Shown: positions 17,118 to 26,213, counted from the first letter of the stretch. The stretch: DNA of 64,000 nt from JAAYZH01 sp964479695 (GCA_964479695.1 CAYZSO010000005.1:79489-143488); one strand, 5' to 3'. The notes: generated from the letters alone by a model not told the origin. Numbers and translations: made by a program.

Positions 17118-17214
17118 AAAACAGGGGAGCTGGGCGATACCCGGCTGAGATACGCGATGATGCTCGCGAAAACCCTTAGAACCTGTACGGATAATGCCGG
17201 TGTAGGGAATTCAT
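17118..17214 (+). promoter_or_regulatory. TPP riboswitch (THI element)
   Basis: Conserved THI-box blocks occur in order: ACAGGGGAGC, CTGAGAT, ACCCTTAGAACCTG and CGGATAATGCCGGTGTAGGGAA. The aptamer binds thiamine pyrophosphate. It is followed by a terminator hairpin and by uptake genes, so TPP should shut the operon off. Confidence 0.95.
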
Positions 17215-17225
17215 AGCTATTTATG

Positions 17226-17254
17226 GACCTCCTGCTCGACTAGGAGGTTTTTTA
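17226..17254 (+). terminator. Riboswitch-controlled terminator
   Basis: ACCTCCT (17227-17233) pairs with AGGAGGT across a short loop, followed by TTTTTTA. Position right after the TPP aptamer makes it the expression platform. Confidence 0.88.
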
Positions 17255-17296
17255 TTCCTCCGGTCGGCTTACCTGTACAAATAGTAGGAGGAAACC

Positions 17297-17605
17297 ATGG
17301 TTCATTCAAGTATTGCAATTCAAGTGCTGCCGAAATTTGATGGCGGCTCCGCTGACGGTGAGGTGGTGCGCGTCGTTGATGCTGTCATCGCTTTCATTGC
17401 GTCCAAAGGCCTGCGGTATGAAGTGGGTGCATTTGAGACGACAGTCGAAGGTCCCTATGACACATTGATAGAAATCGTCAAGCGTGCCAGTGAGATCTGC
17501 ATCGAAGAAGGGGCTGATCAAGTGTACACGTACGTGAAGATCACCTATGCTCCGGCCAAAGCCATCCTTACTATCGATGAGAAAATCACGAAACACAAGC
17601 ACTAA
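17297..17605 (+). CDS. Thiamine-binding (MTH1187/YkoF-like) family protein
   Basis: A 102-residue cytoplasmic ferredoxin-like-fold protein of the MTH1187 family, members of which bind thiamine or related pyrimidines. Matching stretches are IAIQVLPKF near the start, GLRYEVGAFETTVEGPYD in the middle and YVKITY near the end. AGGAGG lies 5 bases before the ATG. It is the first gene of the TPP-controlled operon; in other Bacillota it accompanies ThiXYZ-like transporters. Confidence 0.88.
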   Translation: MVHSSIAIQVLPKFDGGSADGEVVRVVDAVIAFIASKGLRYEVGAFETTVEGPYDTLIEIVKRASEICIEEGADQVYTYVKITYAPAKAILTIDEKITKHKH

Positions 17606-17626
17606 TGATGCGCGGATGATGCATTG

Positions 17627-18544
17627 ATGATGAAAAATTCACGAAGCACAAATACAAATACAAATACAAATGTAAACTCAAACACAGGCAAAACAGCAAA
17701 CACAGGCAAAGCAGCAAACACAAGCAAAGCAGCAAACACAAGCCTCAAACGGAAGCGCAAGTTGCCGGACAGGATTTACAGTGTGACGCTAGTCACGCTA
17801 CTCCTGATTGTCTGGCAAATTGTGTCGATGCTGGAGATCGTGCCTTCGTTTATGTTGCCATCACCGGTGGCGGTTGTGAAAGCCTTTGTGAAGGATTTTC
17901 CACTTCTGATGGAGAACCTCTGGATCACTTTGTTGGAAGCCCTTTTGGGCTTGGGATCTGGTGTGATAGCGGGGTTTGTTCTGGCGGTTTTGATGGACCG
18001 CAATGAAGCACTCAATAAGGCCATCTCCCCATTGCTGGTTTTCTCACAGACGATACCAACCGTTGCGATCGCGCCTTTGCTTGTTTTGTGGCTGGGCTAT
18101 GGCTTGGCGCCAAAAGTAATCGTGATTTTTCTGGTAACTTTCTTTCCGATTGCCGTGAATTTGCTCAACAGTTTCCAAACGGCCGATCAGGATCAGCAAA
18201 ATTTGCTCAGAGCCATGGGGGCGAGCGAAGCGATGCTCTTCCGTTGCGTGAAATGGCCGGCTGCTTTGGAGAGCTTTTTCACAGCTTTGCGAGTTTCTGC
18301 ATCTTATTCCATTGTCGGTGCGGTGATTGCGGAATGGCTGGGCGGATCCCAAGGCCTTGGCGTCTATATGACCCAGGTCCGCAAGTCTTTCTCTTATGAC
18401 AAGATGTTTGCGGTTATTTTCTTGATTTCTGCACTGAGCCTTGTTTTGCTGCAGCTGATTGAATTGATCAAACGCCTTTCGATGCCTTGGAAATATCCTA
18501 GGGCGAGAGGGCGGCGCCACAAGCAAGCGAGCGACAACGCATAA
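17627..18544 (+). CDS. thiX: ABC transporter permease for thiamine precursor
   Basis: Membrane subunit of a BPD-type ABC importer (SsuC/TauC/ThiX group) with about six membrane segments and the EAA-like loop LLRAMGASEAMLFRCVKWPAAL that contacts the ATPase. In this riboswitch-controlled set the likely substrate is the HMP precursor N-formyl-4-amino-5-aminomethyl-2-methylpyrimidine or HMP. The first ~45 residues (DNA 17640-17760) are Asn/Thr/Lys repeats (NTNTNTN, then SKAANT units), not part of the family. No clear ribosome site precedes the adjacent ATGs at 17627 and 17630. Confidence 0.85.
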   Translation: MMKNSRSTNTNTNTNVNSNTGKTANTGKAANTSKAANTSLKRKRKLPDRIYSVTLVTLLLIVWQIVSMLEIVPSFMLPSPVAVVKAFVKDFPLLMENLWITLLEALLGLGSGVIAGFVLAVLMDRNEALNKAISPLLVFSQTIPTVAIAPLLVLWLGYGLAPKVIVIFLVTFFPIAVNLLNSFQTADQDQQNLLRAMGASEAMLFRCVKWPAALESFFTALRVSASYSIVGAVIAEWLGGSQGLGVYMTQVRKSFSYDKMFAVIFLISALSLVLLQLIELIKRLSMPWKYPRARGRRHKQASDNA

Positions 18545-18583
18545 CATAATAAGTTTTTGAAAGGGTTGAAAAGGATTGACTTT

Positions 18584-19720
18584 ATGAAGAGGTTAAGCAG
18601 CATTTTACTGATATTGGCACTGCTGAGCGGGTGCGCCGGCACAGCGGGCAGCTCGGCGGGCGGCAACACGACGGCAGGTAACACGCCGGGCGGCAACACG
18701 CCGGGCGGCAACACGCCGGCAGCCGAAACGACAGCGAATCAGAACGGGGGTACTGGGGGGGAGACGGCGGCTTTGGCCGAGGAAACGACGCTGGAACAGG
18801 GTGTCGCGGAAGACCTGACCAAACTGACCTTCGTCCTCGACTGGACGCCGAACACCAACCACACCGGGATTTACGTGGCGCAGAAATTGGGCTATTACGC
18901 CGAAGCAGGCTTGGCTGTGGAGATCCAAAACCCGCCTGAAGACGGTGCAGAGATGCTGGTGGCTGCGGGCCGAGCGGACATTGGCGTGTCATTTCAGGAC
19001 TACTTGGCGCCGGCCTTCGCGAGCGAAAACCCGATGCCGTTGACGGCGATTGCGGCTCTGGCGGCGCACAATACTTCGGGCATCATCTCGCTCAAGGAGG
19101 ACGGGATCACCTCGCCCGCTAAGCTCGAGGGGAAGGTTTATTCGACCTGGGGCTTGCCGGTTGAGCAGGCGATCATGAAGCAGGTGGTTGAGGATGATGG
19201 GGGTGATTGGGCCAAAGTCGCCCTCTTCACCGCTTATGTCGAGAACATCGAGGCTGCGCTTAAGACGCAGGTGGATGCGGTTTGGGTTTATTATGGCTGG
19301 GATGGCATTGCGCTGCAGCAGGCGGGGCTTGAAACGAATTACTGGAATTTCAAAGATATCAACCCGGTCTTCGATTTCTATAGTCCTGTCCTGATCACAA
19401 ACAATACCTATCTGGCTGAGCACCCTGCCGAGGTGCGGGCTTTCCTCGAAGCGACCCGCAAAGGCTACCAATACGCGATTGACAATCCTGCCGAGGCTGC
19501 CCAAATTCTGCTGGAAGCTGCGCCCGGCCTTGATCCCGGTATCGTTGAGGCCAGCCAAACGTGGCTCTCTGATCAATACATTGCGGACAGCCCACGCTGG
19601 GGTTACATGGACCAGACGCGTTGGGATAATTTTTATCGGTGGCTCTGGGACAAGAAGCTGATTGATGTGGAGATCCCCGCCGGCACCGGTTTCACGAATG
19701 ATTATTTACCCGCTGCGTAG
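18584..19720 (+). CDS. thiY: ABC transporter binding lipoprotein, NMT1/THI5-like
   Basis: Extracellular lipid-anchored binding protein; lipobox LLSGC, then a Gly/Asn/Thr linker with GGNTP repeats (DNA 18655-18725). The mature part starts KLTFVLDWTPNTNHTGIYVA, closely resembling the NMT1/THI5 family that binds pyrimidine precursors of thiamine. ATG 18584 has AAGGA at 12 bases; the ORF start at 18557 is less likely. A TTTGGCCGAGG motif variant lies in the linker. Confidence 0.88.
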   Translation: MKRLSSILLILALLSGCAGTAGSSAGGNTTAGNTPGGNTPGGNTPAAETTANQNGGTGGETAALAEETTLEQGVAEDLTKLTFVLDWTPNTNHTGIYVAQKLGYYAEAGLAVEIQNPPEDGAEMLVAAGRADIGVSFQDYLAPAFASENPMPLTAIAALAAHNTSGIISLKEDGITSPAKLEGKVYSTWGLPVEQAIMKQVVEDDGGDWAKVALFTAYVENIEAALKTQVDAVWVYYGWDGIALQQAGLETNYWNFKDINPVFDFYSPVLITNNTYLAEHPAEVRAFLEATRKGYQYAIDNPAEAAQILLEAAPGLDPGIVEASQTWLSDQYIADSPRWGYMDQTRWDNFYRWLWDKKLIDVEIPAGTGFTNDYLPAA

Positions 19721-19878
19721 TGCGGTTGTGTGTGGTGGTTGCGTGGTTGTGTGTAGTGCGGTTGCGTGTGGTGGGGGTTGTGTGTGTATTGGGGGTTACG
19801 AGTGTAGTTGGGATTCGAGTGTAGTGGGGTTATGAGTGTGGTGGGGTTTCGAGTGTGGTGGGGTTTCGAGTGTAGCGA
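19721..19878 (+). repeat. G/T-rich degenerate tandem repeats
   Basis: 158 bases almost without C on the plus strand; imperfect units such as GAGTGTAGTGGGGTTTC repeat up to the next start codon. No coding content. Confidence 0.75.
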
Positions 19879-20865
19879 ATGGCGATGGATGAGTTAATGG
19901 ACGAACTGACTAATCAAAATACCGCGGAAAAATCCGACGAAGGATCATCTGGCGAAGAGACTCAGCCGATTCCTGTCACGGACGTGGCGGATGTCGCGGA
20001 TGTGAGTGAGCTGACCCTTGACGCGGATGTCGCGGATGTGAGTGAGCCGACCCTTGACGCGGATGTGGCGGATGTGAGTGAGCCGACCCTTGACGCGGAT
20101 GTCGCGGATGCCGCAGACGTGGCGGAGACGATCCTTGAAGTTCGCGGGGTGACGAAAGCCTTCGACGGCCACAAGGTTCTGGAAAACCTGAACCTCACCC
20201 TTCGGCGTGGCAAGATCATTTCACTCCTCGGCATCAGCGGCAGCGGGAAGTCCACCCTTTTTAACATCATTGCAGGCCTCCTGATGCCGGACGCGGGGCA
20301 GGTGTTTCTGGGCGGCACAGAGATCACCGGCGAGACCGGCCATGTAGCCTACATGTTACAGAAAGACCTTCTCCTCCCGCATCTCACAGTCCTCGACAAT
20401 GTAGCTCTCCCTTTACGCATTCGTGGCCAAAGCCGTCCCTCCGCCCGGGCTCAAGCCCTCCCTCTCATCCCCAAATTCGGCCTCAGCGGTTACGAAAACC
20501 TCTATCCAGCCCAACTTTCCGGCGGCATGGCACAACGTGCCGCCTTCCTGCGCACCTATCTGTTTTCCTCAGAGGTGGCGCTCCTCGATGAACCTTTCTC
20601 CCGCCTCGACCAAATCACCAAAGAACAACTCCAAATCTGGTACCTCTCCATGATGGACCAACTTGATTTATCCACCATCTTCATCACCCACGACATTGAC
20701 GAAGCCCTTCGCCTTTCCGACCGGATTGCCATCCTCTTACCCGAAACCCTGACGATCGGCGAAATCATTACCATTGCGCCCGAACACCGCCGCCAAGCCG
20801 ACTTCAATCTAAAGCCGGAGTTTCTGGCGTATAAAAAAAGAATCCTAAGTGTGTTGGGAGTGTAG
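19879..20865 (+). CDS. thiZ: ABC transporter ATP-binding protein for thiamine precursor
   Basis: ATPase of the ThiXYZ-type importer: Walker A GISGSGKST, signature LSGGMAQRAAF and Walker B VALLDEPFSRLD, in the SsuB/TauB branch. The first ~80 residues are an acidic extension with tandem DVADVSEPTLDA units (DNA 19980-20115, 36-bp repeat), after which the ATPase starts at ILEVRGVTKAF. No convincing ribosome site precedes ATG 19879, so a start inside the repeats is possible. PAL1 copy 3 follows the stop. Confidence 0.88.
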   Translation: MAMDELMDELTNQNTAEKSDEGSSGEETQPIPVTDVADVADVSELTLDADVADVSEPTLDADVADVSEPTLDADVADAADVAETILEVRGVTKAFDGHKVLENLNLTLRRGKIISLLGISGSGKSTLFNIIAGLLMPDAGQVFLGGTEITGETGHVAYMLQKDLLLPHLTVLDNVALPLRIRGQSRPSARAQALPLIPKFGLSGYENLYPAQLSGGMAQRAAFLRTYLFSSEVALLDEPFSRLDQITKEQLQIWYLSMMDQLDLSTIFITHDIDEALRLSDRIAILLPETLTIGEIITIAPEHRRQADFNLKPEFLAYKKRILSVLGV

Positions 20866-20872
20866 ACAGTAG

Positions 20873-20912
20873 AACCACCGCAGAACTTTAAATTGAAAGT
20901 TCTGCGGTGGTT
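20873..20912. repeat. PAL1 palindrome, copy 3, extended arms
   Basis: 40-bp inverted repeat with one mismatch; the core is lengthened by AACC/GGTT. Between thiZ and the paralogue A gene. Confidence 0.93.
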
Positions 20913-21015
20913 GGTGGTTTGGTAGAATTGGTATAAATTGTAGGAATTTTTGACTTTAATTGACGTTCCCTCGCGGGTAAACTTGGGCTTATCACTTGCG
21001 AAGGAGTCTTTTTCT

Positions 21016-21951
21016 ATGAAGTTTCTCTCACACTGGTCAGCGGCATTACGGTACGGTTTGCCTTCTCTTCCGGACCCTATAAAGAAAATGATAAACCCAT
21101 TCATTACCCACTATACCGTGCGTTCACCCGGAGAACGTACGAGTCAGGAAAGAACCAAACAGCATGTCTGTTCAGTGGATCTTCCCGAAGGTTCTTTTCT
21201 CGTTACTAAAGATAGCGAAGGAATCGTCTCACCGGAACTGCTTTATTACCAACTGTGTAATATGGTGCCAGAGATCATAGATGCGATCTTAATCGGTTGT
21301 CACATGGTAAGCCCCCTGGATGGGAGAACACCCTTAACAACAATTGAAAAACTCAGAGAATTCGGAGCTGCCACGCACTATGTTCGGGGGCTCGTCAGAG
21401 GGCGCGATGCCTTGCAGTTTCTCAACGATAGTTTCCTCTCACCGCCAGAAGTCTTGACCTACCTCAAAGCGAAGCTCCCCAACGAACTTGGCGGATGCGG
21501 CTATGACGGCGATCTCGAAGTCAATGCCAAACTTTGGATTTCAGATTCAGATAGGGATCGTCTTGGCCAAGACGCCAATTATCTTGTTCCTGATCTCCTC
21601 GACAGAGAGAACAAACAGATCTTCGAATATGACGGCCAGAAGCACCATAGCAGTCCCGAAGATCAAGCCCGTGATAAGGAGCGAAGGGACATTTTTGGAG
21701 AAATGGGGTATAACGTGAATGTCATTACCAAAGACATTCTCTACAAGCCCCTGAAGTTTGCCGTCTTCCACTGGGAGCTCTTCAATATTATGGATAGAAA
21801 ACTAGTTATAAATGCCAAAGGCTACGCCAAAGGTCTGACACGTCTACAACAACTCCTCCCACGAGAATCCGACCCATTGACCGAGGAAGAACACGCCCGA
21901 GAACTTCGACTTTACTGCGCAATAATGGGGTATAAGCCGCGCGTGAGGTAG
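21016..21951 (+). CDS. AbiEi-like N-terminus plus DUF559/Vsr-like PD-(D/E)XK domain protein (paralogue A)
   Basis: 311 residues from ATG 21016, with AAGGAG upstream. The N-terminus SHWSAALRYGLP (5-16) resembles the winged-helix start of AbiEi-type antitoxins. The C-terminal half has the order of a Vsr/DUF559 nuclease fold: PD at 192-193, IFEYDGQKHH (202-211), then D220 and RR (223-224) before GYNVNVITKD. It is clearly paralogous to the gene at 29639; shared blocks are SHWSAA, CSV-LP-G, SPE--QLCN, HM-S--G-PLT, Y-RG--R, LP--LGG, PDL, HHSSPE/YHSSPE-ARD and RR. No AbiEii-like partner is adjacent. PAL1 copies lie on both sides. Nuclease activity is inferred. Confidence 0.65.
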   Translation: MKFLSHWSAALRYGLPSLPDPIKKMINPFITHYTVRSPGERTSQERTKQHVCSVDLPEGSFLVTKDSEGIVSPELLYYQLCNMVPEIIDAILIGCHMVSPLDGRTPLTTIEKLREFGAATHYVRGLVRGRDALQFLNDSFLSPPEVLTYLKAKLPNELGGCGYDGDLEVNAKLWISDSDRDRLGQDANYLVPDLLDRENKQIFEYDGQKHHSSPEDQARDKERRDIFGEMGYNVNVITKDILYKPLKFAVFHWELFNIMDRKLVINAKGYAKGLTRLQQLLPRESDPLTEEEHARELRLYCAIMGYKPRVR

Positions 21952-22002
21952 GCGGCTTCGGCCGCAGGCCCCCATATAGCCACCCATATAACTACTATGA
22001 CT

Positions 22003-22033
22003 ACCGCAGAACTTTAAATTTAAAGTTCTGCGG
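22003..22033. repeat. PAL1 palindrome, copy 4
   Basis: Perfect 30-bp core at 22004-22033, between the converging ends of paralogue A and the HIT gene. Confidence 0.95.
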
Positions 22034-22055
22034 CGGGATGAGGGGGTTGGAGGGG

Positions 22056-22484
22056 TTAGAGACCGAGTTCGGAACGGATTTCTTCGGCCATAGACTCGTA
22101 GGTTTCCTCGTCGAGGTAAGTTTCGCCGGGATTCATGGCGAAAGGCGTGCCCCACTCAAATTCGCCTTCATATTTCGGGACCAGGTGAAAGTGAAGATGG
22201 GAACCGCCGTCACCGTAAGCGCCGTAGTTTAGTTTGTCGGGATGGTAGAGCGTGTGGATGGCGTGGGCGACTTGAGCCACTTCGGAAAAATAGAGGTCAC
22301 GCTCGGCGTCGCTTAGGTCGGTGAGCTCGCTGACGTGTTTCTTGTGAGCCACGATGACACGGCCGGGGTGGCTCTGCTCGCGGAAAATAATGACGAGAGA
22401 GGATTTGAGCTCGCAGGCGAGGTAACTGAACTTGTCGAGGAGTTCGCCACGTTGGCAATAGGCGCAGTTAGGATCTGAAATCAT
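22056..22484 (-). CDS. HIT-family nucleotide hydrolase/transferase
   Basis: 142-residue histidine-triad protein. HLHFHLVP (96-103) is the HxHxH motif with the catalytic histidine; the preceding GDGGS is usual. Such proteins split nucleoside phosphoramidates or dinucleoside polyphosphates. NCAYC near the start provides two cysteines that could bind zinc with downstream histidines. GGAGGT lies 6 bases before the ATG. It is monocistronic, with PAL1 copies on both sides. Confidence 0.9.
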   Translation of the reverse strand: MISDPNCAYCQRGELLDKFSYLACELKSSLVIIFREQSHPGRVIVAHKKHVSELTDLSDAERDLYFSEVAQVAHAIHTLYHPDKLNYGAYGDGGSHLHFHLVPKYEGEFEWGTPFAMNPGETYLDEETYESMAEEIRSELGL

Positions 22485-22567
22485 GATGTACCTCCGTATA
22501 GTAATTTGTTGTTGGTGGTGGTTTGGTATTTTGGTGGTATTGATGGATATATTATAACTTATTTACG

Positions 22568-22597
22568 CCGCAGAACTTTCAATTTAAAGTTCTGCGG
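22568..22597. repeat. PAL1 palindrome, copy 5
   Basis: 30-bp palindrome with one mismatch (TTTCAATTTAAA centre), between the divergent HIT and SDR genes. Confidence 0.93.
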
Positions 22598-22719
22598 TTG
22601 TGCGGGGGGAGGGTTTTCCTGTACACTTGTGGTATAAACGCTGGAAATTATCGTGAATAAATTAGCGATATTGACGGTTTTGGTTTCCGGCACACTTTTT
22701 ATGTTGGAGGTACCCTGAG

Positions 22720-23535
22720 ATGAGAGAACTTGATGAGAATTTTATCCGCGCACTGAGAACGATGTACACGTTGTTTGATATTGACGGTAAAGTCGTTATT
22801 GTGACTGGAGCCGGACAGGGAATGGGGGCCGCAACTGCTGAGCTGTTTGCTGAAGCAGGCGCTAAGGTGGTGGTTGCTGATTTCAATGAGAAGACTGGTG
22901 AAGCAGAGGCGCAAAAGATCCGCGATAGCCATGGGAATGCTGTGTTCTGTAAGGTTGATGTCTCTAACGAAGAACAAGTGAGAAACATGGTGGATTTTAC
23001 AGTTGAGACTTACGGAAGGTTGGATGTCGCTGTGAATAACGCAGCTCGCACACCGGACGATAAACCGATTGCTGAGATGGATATTAATGAGTTTGATGCA
23101 ATCATGGCTGTGGATTTGCGAGGGGTTGCTTTGTGTCTGAAGTATGAGATTATTCAGATGATGAAGCAAGACGAGGGTGGCTCGATCATCAACACAGCAT
23201 CGGTAAGTGGCATCCGCCCGCAGCCGGCCAACCCGGCGTATGTGACGGCTAAGCACGGCGTGATCGGACTGACGAAGCAGGCGGCTTTGGACTATTCACA
23301 ATACAACATCCGAATAAACTCCGTTGCCCCGGGAGCGATCGATACGCCTATGCTGCGGAATGCCCTGGTCCAGTTCGGCTTCGAACCGGAGGCGTATGCG
23401 AAACAGCTGAGCATGTTGGGGCGGTTCGGTAAAGCTGAGGAGATTGCTAAAGCCTACCTCTGGCTGGCATCGGATCTTTCGTCGTTCGTCACCGGCACCT
23501 GCCTTGAGGTGGATGGTGGGTATTCGAATAAGTAG
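22720..23535 (+). CDS. Short-chain dehydrogenase/reductase
   Basis: Classical SDR of 271 residues: TGAGQGMG (29-36) for NAD(P), NNAA near 106-109, catalytic serine in TASVSG, Tyr174 and Lys178 in YVTAK. ADFNE after the second beta strand (Asp) suggests NAD preference over NADP. Substrate unknown; FabG-like and sugar/steroid dehydrogenase branches share these features. GGAGG precedes the start by 10 bases. The gene stands alone between two PAL1 copies. Confidence 0.88.
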   Translation: MRELDENFIRALRTMYTLFDIDGKVVIVTGAGQGMGAATAELFAEAGAKVVVADFNEKTGEAEAQKIRDSHGNAVFCKVDVSNEEQVRNMVDFTVETYGRLDVAVNNAARTPDDKPIAEMDINEFDAIMAVDLRGVALCLKYEIIQMMKQDEGGSIINTASVSGIRPQPANPAYVTAKHGVIGLTKQAALDYSQYNIRINSVAPGAIDTPMLRNALVQFGFEPEAYAKQLSMLGRFGKAEEIAKAYLWLASDLSSFVTGTCLEVDGGYSNK

Positions 23536-23574
23536 TTGGGGGAGTGGAGTGCGGAATGCTGAGGGCGCACGGAC

Positions 23575-23608
23575 TACCGCAGAACTTTCAATTTAAAGTT
23601 CTGCGGTA
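23575..23608. repeat. PAL1 palindrome, copy 6, provides the kinase stop codon
   Basis: 34-bp inverted repeat with one mismatch, TACCGC...GCGGTA. On the minus strand it supplies the last codons (TAEL) and the TAA stop of the histidine kinase gene. Confidence 0.93.
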
Positions 23609-25305
23609 GGGTCCCGGGTGTCTGCACCCGGGACGCGGAAGCGGAAGGTACTCCCTTTTCCGGGTGAACTTTCGACGTCAATGCGGATTCCGTGACGTCG
23701 GGCGATTTCGGAAGCGATGGAGAGTCCCAGGCCGGTGCCGGATTTGTTTTGCTCGGATTTTTGTGCCGAAAACCGGTCGAAAATATGTTGCTTTTCTTCG
23801 TCACTCATGCCGGGCCCCTGATCGGCAATGCTGACGGTATAAAGGCTTGCGCCGCCTTCCAAGCGCACGTCGACTGTACTTTCGGGCGGCGAAAACTTGA
23901 TGGCATTGTCAAGAACGATTAAAAACATTTGCCGCAAGCGATTGTAGTCGCCTTGGAAGGTGAAGACAGCGGCAGCGGTCGAGGCGGTGTAACGGATGGT
24001 GAGGGGTTTTGAGGCGGCGAGGCGCTCGCCGCTTCGGATGACATCGGCGAGGATCTGGTTTAGGTCGACGGGTTCGAATTCCATGGAGTATTCGGGGTTT
24101 TGGAGCTTGGCCAAGTCAAGGAGGTCATTCACCATGCGTTCGAGGTAGGTACTTTCGGCGAGCATCTGGCAGTAGTAGTCTTGGGCTTTGGCCGGATCCG
24201 AAACGACGCCGTCATGGAGCGCCTCCAAAGAACCGCGAATAACCGTGACCGGCGTGCGCAGCTCGTGGGAAATGTTGGAGATGAAGTCCTTCCGCTGCTG
24301 CTCCTGGCGCTCACGCTCGACGGAGGCCTGCTGAAGGCGCCCCGCCAGATCGTCAATCGTGAGGGCCAAATCGCCGATTTCATCGTCCTGCGAAACACCG
24401 GTTCTGGTCTGGTAATCACCGCTGCTGATTTGTGCGGCGGCGGTTTTCATCTGCGCGAGCGGCTTCGTGAACCGCCGGGCCATGAGGCACGCGATGATAA
24501 ATCCCACCACAACCGCCGCGCCCACGCTCACGAGCAGGATCAGGAGGACGGACGTCTGCGAGTCCCGGATGCTGCTGATCGTTTGGTTCAGCACCACAGC
24601 CCCAATGATTTCGCCGCTCGCCGTTTTGATGGGTGTAGCGACGGTGATTCCGGGTGATCCGAAAAACATACCATAGTCTTCAGAGTAGACTGTTTCCCCG
24701 GCCAAAGCCGCCCTCGCCAACCCCTCTGACCCTTCAGGCAGATTCTGGTAGCTTACTTCCATCTGGCTCCGACCGAGTTTCAGTTGCTGTAGGTTTTGGT
24801 CTACCACCCAATATCTTCCCGGCACCATAGCGTCCAGCATTGTCAGGTATTGTGTGTAATTTCGGCCGCCCATGCTGCCCATATTACCCATGCCGTAGCC
24901 CATCCCATGTCCGCCGTTGCCCATGCCGCCGGAGCTACCGCTCATACCGCCGGGGCCGCCGGAGCCACCATTCATACCGCCGGGGCCCATCCCGCCCGTC
25001 CCGCTGGTACCATCGCTTTCACTGGTGGCATTGGTACCGCCGCTACTGCTGTCACTTTCACTGGTGCCACTTGTGCCGCTGGCACCACCGTTAGCATCAG
25101 TACCAGCGTTGCTCTGGTCGGCGGTACTCGGAACGGATGCCAAAGTATCCGCTATTACGAGCGCTTGGTTTTGGAGATCGTCTTTGGCCATCTGAAGATG
25201 CATCCTTGAGAAAAGGCCAGAGAAAATTAAGCCTGCCAACAGTGCAAACACTAAAAGTGTGATCGTGATATATAGGGTAAGTCGTGTCTGTATGCGATTT
25301 TTCAT
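23593..25305 (-). CDS. Membrane sensor histidine kinase with Gly/Met/Ser-rich sensor region
   Basis: 570 residues. A first membrane segment (~10-32), an extracellular region, a second segment (~252-275), HAMP, HisKA with the phosphorylated His347 in SNISHELRTP, and HATPase_c with DNAIKFSPP, DQGPGM and GTGLGLSIA. Residues ~60-148 are low complexity, first Ser/Gly/Thr then GGMG, GHGMGYGMGNMG and similar units. These Met and His residues could bind Cu(I) or another metal, or just be a repeat expansion. It lies 126 bases downstream of its response regulator. The reading frame ends inside PAL1 copy 6. Confidence 0.9.
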   Translation of the reverse strand: MKNRIQTRLTLYITITLLVFALLAGLIFSGLFSRMHLQMAKDDLQNQALVIADTLASVPSTADQSNAGTDANGGASGTSGTSESDSSSGGTNATSESDGTSGTGGMGPGGMNGGSGGPGGMSGSSGGMGNGGHGMGYGMGNMGSMGGRNYTQYLTMLDAMVPGRYWVVDQNLQQLKLGRSQMEVSYQNLPEGSEGLARAALAGETVYSEDYGMFFGSPGITVATPIKTASGEIIGAVVLNQTISSIRDSQTSVLLILLVSVGAAVVVGFIIACLMARRFTKPLAQMKTAAAQISSGDYQTRTGVSQDDEIGDLALTIDDLAGRLQQASVERERQEQQRKDFISNISHELRTPVTVIRGSLEALHDGVVSDPAKAQDYYCQMLAESTYLERMVNDLLDLAKLQNPEYSMEFEPVDLNQILADVIRSGERLAASKPLTIRYTASTAAAVFTFQGDYNRLRQMFLIVLDNAIKFSPPESTVDVRLEGGASLYTVSIADQGPGMSDEEKQHIFDRFSAQKSEQNKSGTGLGLSIASEIARRHGIRIDVESSPGKGSTFRFRVPGADTRDPTAEL

Positions 25306-25343
25306 TGTATTTCCTCTAATGGGGGTTGGTGGTGGTGATGGTT

Positions 25344-25410
25344 GGTAATGATTGCCAATGGCGTTACCTACGAAGATATCTACGTAGATAGGTTGGTAAT
25401 GATTGCCAAC
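25344..25410. repeat. Duplicated 19-bp sequence between regulator and kinase
   Basis: GGTTGGTAATGATTGCCAA occurs twice, about 49 bases apart, on either side of a TAGATATCTACG-like palindrome. It belongs to the GTTGGYAA-type sequences seen elsewhere in the window. Confidence 0.7.
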
Positions 25411-25431
25411 GAGGTTGGTCAGCGAAGGTGC

Positions 25432-26193
25432 TTAGCTATGAACCTCGAACTTATAGCCGACGCCCCAAACAGTCTTGATTTCCCAGCCTGGGTGAGGGGC
25501 GACGTCGAGCTTGGCGCGCAGGCGTTTGATGTGGGAGTCGACGGTGCGGCTGTCGCCTTCGTAATCCCAACCCCATAGGCTATCAAGAAGATTGTCGCGT
25601 GTGAAAACTTTGTTGCGGTTGCTTGCGAGGAGCCACAAAAGATCCATTTCCTTACGTGTCAATTGCACGGGCTCGCCGTTCAGTGTTGTGACGTAGGAGT
25701 CGAGATCCACACGTAGGTTTTCGTACGTCAACACTTCAGATGAGGATGCAGAGGCAGGGGTAACGGAGCTGGAGGAAGTTGCGGAGTCGGAAGCAGAGGA
25801 GGTGGCGCCGGTGCCGCCGGTGCCGGTGCCGCGATCCAAACGGCGGAGGACCGCCCGAATTCTGGCCATCACTTCGGCGGGCGAAAAAGGCTTCACGATG
25901 TAGTCGTCAGCACCGGTGTCGAGTCCCATGATGCGGTCGTAGTCTTCGGCTTTGGCCGTGACCATAATGATCGGAACGTTGCTGTCCTTGCGGATCTGGC
26001 GGCAAACCTCGAGGCCGCTCAGCTGCGGCATCATGATATCCAGAAGGATCATGTCGAAATTGGTGGCGCGGGCCTTGGCCAAAGCCGCATACCCATCGTG
26101 GGCTGTCTCGACCTCGAAACCTTCCTTCACCGCGTACTCGCGCAGAATATCGACGATCTGCGCGTTGTCGTCTGCTATTAACATCCTGGGCAT
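25432..26193 (-). CDS. OmpR-family response regulator
   Basis: Receiver domain with acidic pocket IADDN, phospho-acceptor Asp52 in LLDIMMPQ and the Lys of KPF, followed by an OmpR winged helix (LTRKEMDLLWLL, then RTVDSHIKRLRAKL). A Ser/Ala/Thr-rich linker (residues ~121-148, DNA 25735-25835) between the domains is longer than usual. AAGGAG lies 6 bases before the ATG. First gene of the two-component pair; the divergent secreted glycine-rich protein gene is a plausible target. Confidence 0.93.
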   Translation of the reverse strand: MPRMLIADDNAQIVDILREYAVKEGFEVETAHDGYAALAKARATNFDMILLDIMMPQLSGLEVCRQIRKDSNVPIIMVTAKAEDYDRIMGLDTGADDYIVKPFSPAEVMARIRAVLRRLDRGTGTGGTGATSSASDSATSSSSVTPASASSSEVLTYENLRVDLDSYVTTLNGEPVQLTRKEMDLLWLLASNRNKVFTRDNLLDSLWGWDYEGDSRTVDSHIKRLRAKLDVAPHPGWEIKTVWGVGYKFEVHS

Positions 26194-26213
26194 AGGGACT
26201 CCTTTGTGACCTT

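Noticed and set aside
24100..24657. 185-residue plus-strand frame opposite the histidine kinase
   Set aside because: Antisense to HisKA/HAMP coding sequence; no ribosome site and arginine-rich composition typical of a shadow frame.
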